Shown piece by piece: positions 11,811 to 22,697 of a stretch of DNA of 64,000 nucleotides. Both the position numbers and the translations under genes were made by a program. This stretch comes from Pseudocercospora fijiensis CIRAD86 (lineage: Eukaryota > Ascomycota > Dothideomycetes > Mycosphaerellales > Mycosphaerellaceae): assembly GCF_000340215.1 (NCBI RefSeq), contig NW_006921537.1, positions 2,011,011-2,075,010 on the forward strand, given 5' to 3'. The notes beneath the pieces are model-generated. The model saw nothing but the letters and a program-made list of their open reading frames with translations. It did no database searches and was not told the DNA's origin. Position 1 is the first letter of the stretch. Each line of letters starts with the position of its first letter.

Positions 11811-12551
11811 ACGGGAGTCCTTTCCCGAGAAAGCGGACGTATGCTGAGCAGCTGACGCTCAACATCATGGACCATCACCGAAACACGCAGCGGTGCGAAT
11901 GCGAATCTATGTTCTGCTGGCGGTCTCAAGATTCCAATGACCGTTTCACCTCGGTTGCACAAAGATGATCTGCCGTTTTTTTTTTCTCTACGCCAAAGTA
12001 TGCTTGTTCCAAATGCTACAGTACCACCTTAGCGGCTTCAGTCCATGATGTAAAGATCTTGCCAGGTCCGAGGATGGAAGCGAGGTCGTTTACAATCTGC
12101 AATGGTTGCATTGTGCAAGTGCTTGACTGGGATCTTTGCAGCTCAGCCATTGAGCACAACTGACCCAGTCGAAATTCTCAGGCACAGCCTGCAATAATGA
12201 TGCCGTTCAGACCGCGATCCACTCCGGCAGATATTGTCAGCAATAGTATCCATCGAAAGCTCTCCACGTGCGAGTAAGATCTGACTATATGTGAGATCCA
12301 TGCCATCCGTGCCCTGGCAATCACCTCTTTATCGGCGTCATTGATCTTACAGATTCGGCATCTTGTCCTCTTCAACTTCCTTGGCCGACGCCGACCATCA
12401 CTCATCGTGCTGGCAAAATACGAGTCTCGATGCATCGCCTTGCCCCACCATGCTGGCGTGGGAAACGATATAAGAAGCGACAGTCGTCCCATTCCGTCTG
12501 ACACCGGTTGCAGAGATCAGATAAGTTTGGAGAGAACTTTCCAACAACAAT
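11811..12551. other. Intergenic, no supported gene
   Basis: Short open frames only. It includes a 10-base T run near 11977 and presumably the promoter of the fasciclin gene that follows. Confidence 0.45.
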
Positions 12552-13659
12552 ATGCATTTCACATCTTTCCTGTCAACCACATTCCTCGTCACAAGGGCCG
12601 TAGTAGCACAAGACCTGGTCAGCGTCTTAGAATCTCAACCGGACCTGAGCACTTTACTCGGCGCTCTCGAGTTAATCCCAGATGTTACCGCAGCAGTCGC
12701 AGCAGCCTGTGACATCACCATCTTAGCCCCAACAAACGACGCATTCGCCTGCATTGCACCAGACTCGGACGTTGGAAAAGCTCTAGCCGCAGGAGATACA
12801 GAAGCCATCACTGCTCTGATTTCTTACCACGTTCTCAACGGAACTTACAAATCTACCGACTTTGCAGCAACGCCTACATTTGTCCACACTCTCCTCACAC
12901 CATCAATTTCCATCGCAGGAGAGGCTGTGACCAATGTGACAGGCGGTCAAAATGTAGAATTGATTCTCAACGGGACTTCAGCTGAGATTATTTCCGGGGG
13001 TGGGGCTGTTTCCACAGTCACTGAAGCAGTAAGCATACATAACCTACATATATACATACATTCCTCCTTTCCGATCTATCTACTGACGACTCGCTACAGG
13101 ACATCCAAGTCGGCCGTACAACAATCCACAAAATCGACCACGTCCTCACAATCCCTTCCAAAGCATCCGTCACGGCCCAAAACGCAGGTAAGATACATAC
13201 ACCCCGACAGTCAAATCAGGACTCCAGATCCAAAAAATAAAAGACGAAAAAAAAAACCTAACAAAATATCCCATCCAAACAGGTCTCACCTCAGCCGTCG
13301 AAGCCCTCACCAAAGCCTCCCTAGCCCCAACACTCGACACAGTAGCCGACCTCACAATCTTCGTGCCCACCAACGAAGCATTCAAATCCGTACCTTCAGA
13401 CATCGATCTCAAGACCTTGACAACAGTCCTCACATACCACGCCGTGGCAGGAAGTGTATTGTTCTCGACGAGTTTGTCGAATACTTCGGTGACGACTTTG
13501 CAAGGAGGGGACATCATGGTGACGGTGAGTGACGCTGGGGTGATGGTGAATCGGGCGAAGGTTGTGATTGCGGATGTTTTGATTGCGAATGGGGTGGTGC
13601 ATGTTATTGATCGGGTGCTTGTGCCGCCGGCTGTGTATGCGAGGCGGTGGGTTGGTTGA
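12552..13659 (+). CDS. Secreted protein with two fasciclin (FAS1) domains
   Basis: Three exons (12552-13028, 13100-13187, 13283-13659) give 313 aa. The introns are 71 bp (GTAAGC...CTACAG, with CTGAC) and 95 bp (GTAAGA...AAACAG). A signal peptide (MHFTSFLSTTFLVTRAVVAQ) is followed by FAS1-1 at about residues 20-185. Its H1 box is ITILAPTNDAFACI and its H2-like HKIDHVLTIPS lies across the first intron. FAS1-2 occupies about residues 190-310, with H1 LTIFVPTNEAFKSVP and H2 GVVHVIDRVLVPP. FAS1 domains mediate extracellular adhesion. Fungal members are wall or GPI-anchored, but this one ends ~10 residues after the second domain with no hydrophobic tail, so it is probably freely secreted. N-glycosylation sites (NGT, NVT) are present. 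Confidence 0.9.
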
Positions 13660-13944
13660 TGGAGGCCGGTTACCTTCGTGGAATTGTGTCCAGGGATCTG
13701 TCTGAACGCGTGTCAGATGCGGTACTGCTGATCACGTTCCTTGGTCTTAATAATATGAATGGAGACGATCGGGTTCCATATCAAACTTTGCTTGTCCCGA
13801 TGCTGTCATGTCAAGGATTTATGATAAAAGTTCTTTGGGTCTTCTGATTAAGAATATATATATTTTTTTCATGGCGCATACACTCATTACTGATTGATGT
13901 ACGGTGTCCCATCTTCTACCATCTCCCGGCATCCGTCGTCCTGT

Positions 13945-14941
13945 TTACTGATTCTTGGCCCTCTTTCGCTTTACAACTGTACTCAAGTCCACAATTGGAA
14001 GTGATGGAAGTGGCAGCTCCATCACAGGGATCATAATTGCCAACAACAGATACCATCCAAACATCGCTGCGGCCCAGAAACATGCACCGGTCGCGACTAA
14101 GAATTCTTGTCCAAGGACCATGTTTCCGTTGGCAACGTTCCAGAAAGAGCCGGAGGCGAAGCCGAAGCCCATTGTAGCTGCCACGAAAATGAGGAAGAAG
14201 ACCAGATTCGTTCGGGTGGAGCAGAGAAGGAAGATGAAGGATAGGATACAGAGCGACAATGGGTAGAATCCTGAAGATACAATGTTAGCGTGGGTTGGTG
14301 TAGCGGAATGGCGAGTGCCGATTACCATAGCTCGCTGCAAATTGAGCCGACAGCATTTGGTTCTCGCCCGCCTGTCCAAGGTATGGGGTGCCATCAGTGT
14401 ATGCTGAGACCGCGTTGAAGAATGGGATGAAGGTTGTCGCAAAGGTCAAGAAATGTGCCCCGTAGCCCATGAAGACGATGAAGGGGAAGGTGTTGCCCAG
14501 AAGGAACTCTCCAATACCGGCGAAGAGCAAGAGTACGCCGCCAAACCAGATTGATGCACCGACAGTCGCTTGCCCGGACGCACCGCTTCCTCTCCATCCC
14601 ATCAGCTCTGCGGCAAGCGGCGTCAGACCTGTGGAAAAGCCCATTACGGCAAGCGGAGTGGGATTGGCCTGAGAAACGACGCGTGGTTCAGCAACGGCGA
14701 TGGACGGAAGATGCGCTGCTGGCACTTACGAAGGTCTTGCGGAGATTGCCAGCGACATCAGCATTGCGTGGAGACAAGAATAGGCGCTCGAACTGCTCAT
14801 CAGAGATGGTGGTGTTGGTGAGCATCTGCCTCAACTCATTCGTATTCTATGGGAGCCCTGTTTCTCCAAAGAAGACGCATTGGCGCCATGGGCATAGTCC
14901 TTGCGGGAGCCGCTCTCGAGGTCTTGAGGGCCCGCAGACAT
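13945..14941 (-). CDS. GPR1/FUN34/YaaH (ATO) transporter, N-terminus out of frame
   Basis: Acetate/ammonium-type transporter with six helices. The firm exons are 14825-14730, 14668-14326 and 14270-13945, which give 254 aa from the ATG at 14825. Introns of 61 bp (GTAAGT...TTCTCAG) and 55 bp (GTAATC...CTTCAG) join RKTF-ANPTPLAVMGF and AASYG-FYPLSL. The family motif is NPTPLAVMGFSTGLTPL; further helices include FLLGNTFPFIVFMGYG and a late FGWYLLLAIMIP. Upstream, an ATG at 14941 opens MSAGPQDLESGSRKDYAHG, which resembles the usual N-terminus of fungal ATO proteins. That frame must gain one base (or lose two) between about 14849 and 14825 to meet the conserved NELRQML segment. No GT donor of usable size exists there. 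So this is an assembly error, a real frameshift, or a product starting at 14825 without the regulatory N-terminus. Confidence 0.8.
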
Positions 14942-15412
14942 GATGGCACTGCGTGGAATGGGCGGAGAAGGAGGAGTGATTCACGCAGACGGGAGGGAGG
15001 ACATCGCGAGAAGGAGAGCTACACGGTCTTCTACCATTATATAACCGTGTCCGGCAAATGCGCCAAATCTTTCGTATACGGCGTGGTACACAAGGTTCGT
15101 TTCCGCACGCCGTCTCGGTCAACAAGACGATGCCAATAATCAAGAGAGGCTTGAGTTGACGGAAGCTATCAAGCTCTGGATGAAGATCATCACAGAAATC
15201 TGGCCGAGGCTGGTCCTCGTCCCGGAGCGCCCTCGTTCTCCATCATGTCTTTCTACCACGAATCTCGCTCAGTGATGCCGGTCAGAGGTAGGAGAGGAAG
15301 CACGTTCTTCAGACAAAGTGTCGTGACCAAGACCGAAATTCATAAATCATCAACTGCAAGTAAAATGCACGAGCCAGTCCTCCCACCCCCTCCCTTCCAA
15401 ACTTCCCACTCG
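14942..15412. other. Intergenic, promoter of the ATO gene
   Basis: No supported gene; it lies between the 3' end of the transaminase and the 5' end of the transporter, both on the minus strand. Confidence 0.45.
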
Positions 15413-16405
15413 TCACAGACGACTCTTCTCCCCATACTCGACCACAAAACTAAACCGATCATCCCAATGCATAGCCCAATACCCATCCCAAATCCTCTTC
15501 GTCAAACGCCCCACCCTGCCATCCCCAACCGAACTCCCATCCAGCTTCGTGACCGGCATCACACCACCCGCAGTCGTAACCGTGAAAATCTCATCGGCCT
15601 GGTACGCAAGCTCCGTCGGCACGACCTCCATCCGCACCGGAATCCCCTCTTGCGCACACACATCAAACACAGATTTCCTCGTGACGCCTTCCAGAACGCC
15701 GCGGTCAGGCGTGTACAGCGTGCCGTCCTTGATGACACAGATGTTGAAGCCGGAGCCTTCGGTCAGGTTTCCGTCTCCGTCGGTCAACAACGGGTAGTCG
15801 GCCCCGCGATCGCCGGCCTCCATGATCCCTCGCGTAAAGTCTCCCCATTGAAGGTTTTTGACCGTAGGGTCGAAAGCTCCGGGTGGGATGCGACGCACCG
15901 TTCGAGCAATGATCGCCGAGCCCGTGCCTGAGAGTTGCATGTGGGGAGACATGACCCAGATGTAAGGACAGATCCAGATGTAGAGGTGATTGGGGATGGC
16001 TTCGGGTTTGGGACCGGAGGTGGAGATTCGTTGGATGCCTCGAGTGATGATGAGTTCTACGAATGCGTCCTTGATGCCTGAGAGTTTGAGCATGTCCAAC
16101 AGGACTTTTTTGACTTGCTCCCGAGGGATGGGGAAGCGGAAGCGCATCTTCTTGCAGGACATTGTCATGCGGTCGAGGTGGTCGTCGAGGCGGAAGAAAC
16201 GTCCGTCCCAGACTGAGGGCACGTCGTAGGTTAGGTCTGAGTGGAGGAAGCCTTGGTCCATCAATGGCACTTTGGCTTCAGCGAGAGGTACGATATCGCC
16301 TCGGGTATATGCTATGCCTCGAGCGTAAGGGTTGGAACTGTATGTCAGTTCCAAAGATGTTTGGCGACGATTGTAATCGTCAAAGATCTTTTTCATCGTC
16401 GTCAT
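15413..16405 (-). CDS. (R)-selective amine transaminase-like, PLP fold type IV
   Basis: Single exon of 330 aa from ATG at 16405. Longer in-frame extensions (to 16591) start with TTG or lack resemblance to the family, whereas MTTMKKIFDDYNRRQ matches the usual beginning. The block HSDLTYDVPSVWDGRFFRLDDHLDR is the hallmark of fungal (R)-amine transaminases, as in Aspergillus terreus and related enzymes. FVELIITRG follows, and then the PLP lysine Lys183 in DPTVKNLQWGD. Glu216 in LTEGSGFN should bind the pyridine nitrogen, and TTAGGVMPVT is the phosphate-binding C-terminal loop. The family transfers amino groups between chiral primary amines or D-amino acids and keto acids in the cytosol. D-amino acid or branched-chain aminotransferases share the fold, but the SDLTYDVPSVWDGRF block favours the (R)-ATA subgroup. 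The physiological substrate is unknown. Confidence 0.9.
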   Translation of the reverse strand: MTTMKKIFDDYNRRQTSLELTYSSNPYARGIAYTRGDIVPLAEAKVPLMDQGFLHSDLTYDVPSVWDGRFFRLDDHLDRMTMSCKKMRFRFPIPREQVKKVLLDMLKLSGIKDAFVELIITRGIQRISTSGPKPEAIPNHLYIWICPYIWVMSPHMQLSGTGSAIIARTVRRIPPGAFDPTVKNLQWGDFTRGIMEAGDRGADYPLLTDGDGNLTEGSGFNICVIKDGTLYTPDRGVLEGVTRKSVFDVCAQEGIPVRMEVVPTELAYQADEIFTVTTAGGVMPVTKLDGSSVGDGRVGRLTKRIWDGYWAMHWDDRFSFVVEYGEKSRL

Positions 16406-18079
16406 CTTGGTGAACTGTGTCGTTGGTTCGGCTTCAGTTGATGAGGGACAGGCAGAGACGGACGATGATGCTAACGGCGAGATCTTATTAACGACCATGA
16501 CATGAGGTCTTGATATACTGTCTCCAACAAGCTCAGCTATCCTGTACTCGGCATCTGTAACCTGCAGCAGGGCTCGTGGAGGATCTGCCAAGCCCGAGGA
16601 ATTTCCTACCTAGTTCAAGGGCAAGATTCAAAGCTTCTTGTGCCGTGAACTTGCCCAAAGCAGTAGTTTGTCGTATCCAAGTAGGGCCGATATGGGTTGC
16701 CCGTCTGCCACGTTGTTTGACCTCGTGGCTATCACTTCAGCCTCATAAGAGAATGCCGGTTTTGTCGGTTCTGAATGCGGTAGGTATGGGACGGATCCCA
16801 AAAGTCGTCGAGCACGACGTGTTATAGTTCTAACTTTAGGTGAGCCGAATGGTGCACTGCAACTCGTCCCAACAAAACAAGAGTGGGATTGCCCTCATAA
16901 TCCATGGCATGCTTGAAGTCTGCTTTAGTTCAATGTAACTGTGGCAAAGCTTCTGTGCTGTGAGGTGTTCCATGGACAGCCTGCGTTTCGACGTCGAGTC
17001 GTCGACGTTGTAGAATAAAGCCAGCACAAGGCTTCCAAAGTCATGCATGGCGATTGCTGGGACGGGAGCGTACCCCTTCATCGAAATGTCCGGTATCTGC
17101 GTGTGCCCGTTTACACACACACGGCTTTGTCGATGCCTCCAGACATGTTCGCTTGCCAGTAAAACTCTTCACATATGTCAAATTTCGGATTCATCGAACT
17201 TGGGCATATGGGTCGAAATAGTTATGGCGGGTTGGTAGTCAGTCGACACGGAGTCGACACCTTGTGGAAATGCTTTTTGGTGACGACATGCACCACTGCT
17301 GATTATTCGCGCGTGTGTAGTCGAAGGTGTATTGACGCCTCAGAACCAAGAAGGTTCCAGGCTCACACAATTCGATATTGAGATGATCCTACCAGCTTCA
17401 ACGAAGTTTACAAAGTCAGAGTCCGGTAGTTTGCCGTAGAGATGCCATGCTGGAGGTGGGTGATTTACGTTGAATTTTGGCCTTCAAAGTGCGTAGCATT
17501 GCAAACACAGCGGATCTTGCCAACATACCGCCAAAAAAGATGACAACGTTCCCAAAGTGTGCTCGAACATTTTTAGAGACAACGTTGTGCGAGTATGAAT
17601 TACCACGAGGTTTTGCGATCCTGCCCTTGCGTCTCCTGGCTCCAGATGTGCTATGATTCTTTTGTCGTGTTGCAAGCCGTCCGTTACCTCGCGACTGTTT
17701 GTTCAGACGACTCCTGACAGTTCTCGTCGAGCTCCTCAATCCTGGAAGACACACGGTCCAGATCCATTGTAATTTGGACAGGAACCGGTATCGAGAAGAG
17801 CATGGAGAGGTTTCGGGGCCCATTCGGTGCATATTGGCTTTCGACGACGTTGTGTACCAGTAAGCGTGGCTTACTAGGTAGCCACCTCAGCGCATGCTCG
17901 TGCTGCAGCCCTCGGATCAGTGGAGCGCAGGGGGCATCGAAACCCAACGTTTCATGGCTGGACATCTCTCCCAGAGTTGAACAGACGCGCCAAAGGGCCT
18001 GGCATGAAAAGGATGGTGTGATTATGACTGCTGCCGTAAGCGCTGAGATCTATACAATGCCATGCCATGCCATCCCTCA
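16406..18079. other. Intergenic, no supported gene
   Basis: Open frames up to ~138 codons exist on both strands, with no recognisable domain or consistent splicing. One minus-strand frame near 16836-17120 has protein-like composition but no start or neighbour exon I can defend. Confidence 0.4.
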
Positions 18080-19866
18080 TTAAGCCTTAAATCGGCCTTC
18101 GAACCCAGGTCTGCCCTTCTTCTTTCCTTTCGCTCCACCACTTGAGCCACCCTTCTTCTTGCCCTTCTGGCCCTTCTCATCTCGTCTCTTCTGCAGATTT
18201 GTCTCGCGCTTTTTCTGCTTAGCCTCTCGAGCTTTTGTAATGTTCTCCTCTCTTTCCTTCCATTCCCTTTCAGATTTGTTCTTCTGCTTCTCCTTCCGCT
18301 TCAAAGCCTTCTTCAGCAAGCTTGTGTCATCACGTACCCTCTCACCATGCGCTCGCTTCTTGGCGTGCAGCCACATATCCTTCTCTTCAATGTCGGCCTT
18401 CTTGCCTGCATCGAGTCCACTGATTCGCGCTTGCTTCTTCTGAGCAGCCAAGAGCGCAGTCTTTGGATCTTGTGGTCCCTTCTTCTTCTTGGCGTCATTA
18501 AGTGTGCTCAGGGAGGCATCCGCCGCAGTGCCATCCTCGAAAGCCAGTCTGGAGAATGCAAAGCTGTTTTCCGATGGTCTCGGGCTGTCTCTGCGCTCAA
18601 AAATGGCTGTGGCGGGACTGCCAGAACCGCGAAGCTGTTCCTCTCGCCTTCGCTCTTCTGCCTCTTTGGCTTCCCTCCTCAGCTCTTTCTTGTGCGCCTT
18701 TCTTTGCTCCTCTTTCTTTCGTCTCTGGTCAAGGAGCTCTTGCCGAGATTTTGCCGGCTTGCCGTCTGGACCGTCAGCCTTGCGCTTGGCACGCAGCTCT
18801 TCTATTCGCTTTCGGAGTCTCTCTTGCAGCAGTGCTTGATCGACGTTTGGTAACTGTAGTTTGGGTGATGATATGCCGCTGGGAATTTCCGCACTCGGCG
18901 CGGTAGCTGCATCGAATTTGGGTAGAGGTATCTGCTTGGGCTTCTGCTGCGGCTTGACATCGAGCTGTGGCTTCTTTCGCAGCATCGACGCAGCTTGATC
19001 TGACTTCTCTTCGACAGAGGGGGGTGTTATGGAGGATGATGAGGATGCTTCGGAATGATTAGTGGCAACGTCGAATGCAGGACTGTTGACAGCCGGACTT
19101 GTGGGTACTGATGATGCTTCCGCCACTTCTTCATCGTCGGCCGGGTCCTCGTCCTGCTCGTCTTCCGATGCAGCAAGACCTGAAAAATCGACCTTGTCCA
19201 AATGCGGAGCGTCGGTTGCCTCTGCATCCTCGTCCTCGTCCTCGTCCTCGCCATCACCTTCACTCTCCTCATCAGCCCCGCCATCCGCCTGCTGCTTTCC
19301 GGCCTGAGCTTCGGCAAGATGTGCATCCGCCTTTTTCGCCTTTTTCGCCTCTTGCTTTGCCTTCTTCGCCGCGGTTTTCTCCTTCTTACGCTCGCGCTTC
19401 TCTTTCCGTTTTTCTGCTACCGCCTTCTTCTTGGCTTCAACATCCCCAGCGCTTGCTTCCTTCTTTTGCTTTTTGTTGCTCACCTGTTCGGCCTCTGCCC
19501 GGACCTCTGCATCATCGTCGTCCTCCCCCTGCTCCACGCCTAACTCACGTTTCCGCTTCAGCTCGCGCTCCTTCATCACGTCCAGGGCAGACTTTTGGTT
19601 GGCAGGATCTAGCTTGGCCTTTTTAGCCGCTCGCTTTTGTTCCTTGGTTTGCTTCTTGCGATTCCATTGTTCGCTTGGATCAAGACCATCGTCTATCTGG
19701 CTGCCGTAGTATTCTCGTGCTGGGGTGAGCGCAAGCAACGACTCAAAGGCTTTTGTGTGGCTCTGCAGGCGTTCCTAAATCATGACATGTTAGACTCTTG
19801 CACGCGCGTTTGGAATGTGGGCCGCATTACTTCAAGGCCGTCGAGAGGATCTTCGGATTGCGCCAT
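18080..19866 (-). CDS. RRP14: Ribosome biogenesis protein Rrp14 (SURF6 family)
   Basis: Two exons, 19866-19831 and 19774-18080, give 576 aa. The 56 bp intron (GTAATG...TTTAG, with ATGATTTAG near the acceptor) joins MAQSEDPLDGLE to ERLQSHTKAFESLLAL. This is the Rrp14 N-terminal domain (residues ~8-70), ending ...YYGSQIDDGLDPSEQWNRKKQTKEQKRAAKKAKLDP. A long, highly charged middle follows, with a poly-acidic EDEDEDED segment and Ser-rich linkers. The SURF6 C-terminal domain begins near RLRKRIEELRAKRKADG and ends in the diagnostic RPGFEGRFKA. The yeast orthologue acts in the nucleolus in early 40S/60S pre-rRNA processing. The many Lys/Arg/Glu repeats make simple-sequence shadow frames on the other strand. 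Confidence 0.93.
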
Positions 19867-20524
19867 TGTACTCGGGACTTCCTCGCGGGCGCGGCGCGTG
19901 AGATGTCGCTGGCGTCGGTCGAGGTGCAGAGGGCGTTTCTTCTCTTGACCGCAGAATTGGAAAGACAGCCAAGATTTTGAGATCCGCTTGTGGGGTTCGG
20001 CTGTCGGCGTGTCGGCATGCCGGCAAGCGTGCAGGGATGTGGACGATGCTCAGTATTCACTCGTCGGTCACACTAGTCGCATGTGAGAGCTCAGCATAGT
20101 GTGACCGACTTTTGTGCTCCATATCAGAAGCTCCAGGGTGCCCGGTGGTGTTCGTCCTGCGCTGTTCTGCCCTGACAGCGCATGCTGTGCTGTGCTGTAC
20201 TGAGCAAGGCGCCGGCATCCTTGTTGATCTTGGTCCAATGCTTACGACCAGCGCTCCGCTCCGCCACCACCTTAGGTCCACCTAGCCTACCTAGCCTTCT
20301 ACCTACGCAATCCTGCTACAGTATTTGCCTGTGATGCTCTACAAAGTGGCGTGCAGCTTCAGTGGCGTCATATGCAAGTACGCTCACGCTGTGGTGGAAA
20401 AAGCAGTTGCGTTCGAATCGCCCGCGAGCGGCTGCCTAGCCTAGCTGCAAGATCGCAGACCGTATCGTCGTCGTCGAGGTGCGGCGCGGCCCTGAACGGC
20501 AACATCATCAATCCGGCCACGGGC
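19867..20524. other. Divergent intergenic region
   Basis: Lies between the 5' ends of RRP14 (minus) and the proline-rich gene (plus), so it should hold both promoters. The open frame of the downstream gene runs back to 20351, but without a convincing start. Confidence 0.45.
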
Positions 20525-22108
20525 ATGGCGTACGAGACAGAGCCGAGCATCGTAGAGGCAACATCACTCTCCACCATCCAGCACATCGCCACCAATCCTC
20601 CAGCACATCCGAAGGCGCCTACCGATGTGCCACGGCTGCCTTTGGTCTTGTATATTGCCCGCGTTCCGGGCAGTCGGGATGTCTTCTTGACGCCGATAAA
20701 ACCGCGCGAGAAAGTTGTCACGGCCGAGGATGTCCAGAGCTCGCTTTACTTCATCCATGTCCACGACGCTGCAGACGATGAAGAGCCCGGCCATCGGCCA
20801 TCGTCAGTCGACACAAATGCTTCTCGTCTGATTCCTGTGCCTGAAGGCCCCATCAAACGAAAGCCGACTCTGCCTAGGAGGCCTGTGCAGCCGAATCCGC
20901 CTCCATATCCTCTTGACGATGGTCCTCCAAATGTATCACTGCTTCCTCTCGCTCCGCCCAAGCACGGAAGACTCGGCCGCGTATTGCGCAAGCCCGTTGC
21001 ATCTGGCACTTCGTCTGCACACATCACTCCAACAGACTTGCCAGTCTTGCCCCGTCGGCCACTGCCTACACCTCCTCAGGACGAGCAGCCATTGGAACAG
21101 TCTCTGCATGCGCATAACAAGAATCTTCTCCGCCGAGCAGAACATAGCGATGAGAATAATCCGTACCTTCGCGAGTATGAGCCACTGCCACCACCAATCG
21201 ATTCCGCCCATCTGCCCGAACCTGGAAGTCTCACCTTGATAAGACGCAATCCAGCCTCGAGCGAACAATGGAATGTGGCTTCAATACACGATCCACCGGT
21301 CCAAGAAATCTCTTCAGCCGCACTTCGTAATCCGACTGCTGCTCAGAGAACCAAACGAGGAGGAGCACCCCTATATCTTGACATTTCAAATCCAGGCTAC
21401 ACGCAATTCATCCAGCACGAAAGGACACAATCACGCCAGAGCTCAGACACGACCAGTTCGAACAGCAGCGATCCGCCACCAGATGGAGTGTTTCGGAGAC
21501 GCTTGTACATGCCAGGCTCACAGTATGGCGAGCATTTGTACAATAAAAGCCGCAGATCTAGTTCTGTCACTACTTTCAGCGCACCAATGGACGAGGCGTC
21601 TATGCGACATTCAATGCGATATTCAGTCGATATGGGCTCGTCTACCTCTTCTGCACCGTATGCAGACAGGCGCAGCAAAGGCTATACCTTCAACAGTCCC
21701 TGGGACGGCCGCTGTGAGTTCTCTACCGGAGCGACAGGCAAAAGTCTCCGATGCAAGCACTATCCACCCCGCACGCCAGGTCAATCGATAGAAGTCAGCG
21801 AGCTGAGGTTCAATCTACCCACCAGTTCCAGCAAGGCTGCAAATGCACCATTGACCGACAAACGATCCTCGTACATGAGCGGTCTACATCGCCGACTCCA
21901 TTCATCCAGCGAAGATGGCAGCGTCGATTTCGTGTTTGATGATGACGGAAATTTGGACCTAACACTAGGACGAGAGAAGGCTGGAGGAGGATTCGGAGGC
22001 AAACAAGCAAAACTCGGGAAGCTGATCATACAGCCTGAAGGACTCGCCATGCTGGACTTGCTCGTTGCTGCCAATGTTGGCCTGTGGTGGAGGGCATGGG
22101 GAAGATGA
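20525..22108 (+). CDS. Conserved proline-rich protein of unknown function
   Basis: Single exon, 527 aa from ATG at 20525 (MAYETEPS). The frame stays open back to 20351 (ATG also at 20372), but the upstream residues look like non-coding sequence. Residues 1-100 are fairly ordered (LPLVLYIARVPGSRDVFLTPIKPREKVVTAEDVQSSLYFIHV, given here only as landmarks of a beta-rich region). The middle is Pro/Arg/Ser-rich with PPxY-like and PxxP elements (PNPPPYP, LPRRPLPTPPQ). The last ~60 residues look conserved: a DFVFDDDGNLDLTLGR motif, a Gly-rich linker, then LGKLIIQPEGLAMLDLLVA and an amphipathic WWRAWGR end. That tail could attach to a membrane. I do not know a named family; adaptor-type binding through the proline motifs is an inference. 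Confidence 0.65.
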   Translation: MAYETEPSIVEATSLSTIQHIATNPPAHPKAPTDVPRLPLVLYIARVPGSRDVFLTPIKPREKVVTAEDVQSSLYFIHVHDAADDEEPGHRPSSVDTNASRLIPVPEGPIKRKPTLPRRPVQPNPPPYPLDDGPPNVSLLPLAPPKHGRLGRVLRKPVASGTSSAHITPTDLPVLPRRPLPTPPQDEQPLEQSLHAHNKNLLRRAEHSDENNPYLREYEPLPPPIDSAHLPEPGSLTLIRRNPASSEQWNVASIHDPPVQEISSAALRNPTAAQRTKRGGAPLYLDISNPGYTQFIQHERTQSRQSSDTTSSNSSDPPPDGVFRRRLYMPGSQYGEHLYNKSRRSSSVTTFSAPMDEASMRHSMRYSVDMGSSTSSAPYADRRSKGYTFNSPWDGRCEFSTGATGKSLRCKHYPPRTPGQSIEVSELRFNLPTSSSKAANAPLTDKRSSYMSGLHRRLHSSSEDGSVDFVFDDDGNLDLTLGREKAGGGFGGKQAKLGKLIIQPEGLAMLDLLVAANVGLWWRAWGR

Positions 22109-22280
22109 TTTGTTATGAGACAGCAAAATGTTTATGACGTATAGGTACGAAATACAATAATCCTCTTCAAGCTTTATGCTAAAAATAGGCATGTCATAAC
22201 TGCAGCCTCAGCTCATGTTATGCATTTCTTCGCTCGCAACGCCGCACCATGAACCAGACTTCGATAATACAAGTACCCGT

Positions 22281-22690
22281 AACAAAGTAGCGGTTCTAAG
22301 TGGAAAAGAGACAGGTTCATATACAGTCAACTCCATTCTCAGGTCCCTTCGTAGGATCTACAGAACCACAATTAAGCCCTTCGAGGCCTCTTTAGCGCCG
22401 AAGCAACAAGCCAAAATCGTAGCAAATAGCGTTTTGGGGTTTAAAAGAGATAGGTTTACATACAGTCGACTCTATTCTCAGGTCCCTTCGTGGGACCTAC
22501 AGAAACTACAATTACGCCCTTCGAGGCCTCTTCCGCGCCGAAGCAACAAGCCAAAATCGTAGCAAAGCAGCGGTTTAGGGTGCAAAAGAGACAGGTTCAC
22601 ATACAGTCAACTCGATTCTTAGGCCCCCTTGTGGGACCCACGGAAACTACAATCACGCCCTTCGAGCCCTCTTCCGCGCCGAAACACATC
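22281..22690. repeat. Minisatellite, ~140 bp unit, three copies
   Basis: Three direct copies can be aligned through the landmark AGAGACAGGTT (22307, 22446 with T, 22587), so the spacings are 139 and 141 bp. Each copy contains tcccttcgtgggacctacag-like, cgcccttcgaggcctcttc and gccgaagcaacaagccaaa segments. The unit is not a multiple of three, so it is not a coding repeat. The last partial copy runs to the stop codon of the F-box-like gene. Confidence 0.85.
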
Positions 22691-22697
22691 TCATCAT

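Noticed and set aside
6975..16405. Biosynthetic gene cluster of transporter, secreted proteins and transaminase
   Set aside because: No polyketide, peptide or terpene synthase and no cluster regulator; the genes are separated by large gaps and have unrelated functions.
18159..19709. Several long plus-strand frames opposite RRP14
   Set aside because: Antisense shadows of a Lys/Glu-rich coding sequence, giving Ser/Leu/Phe-rich nonsense.
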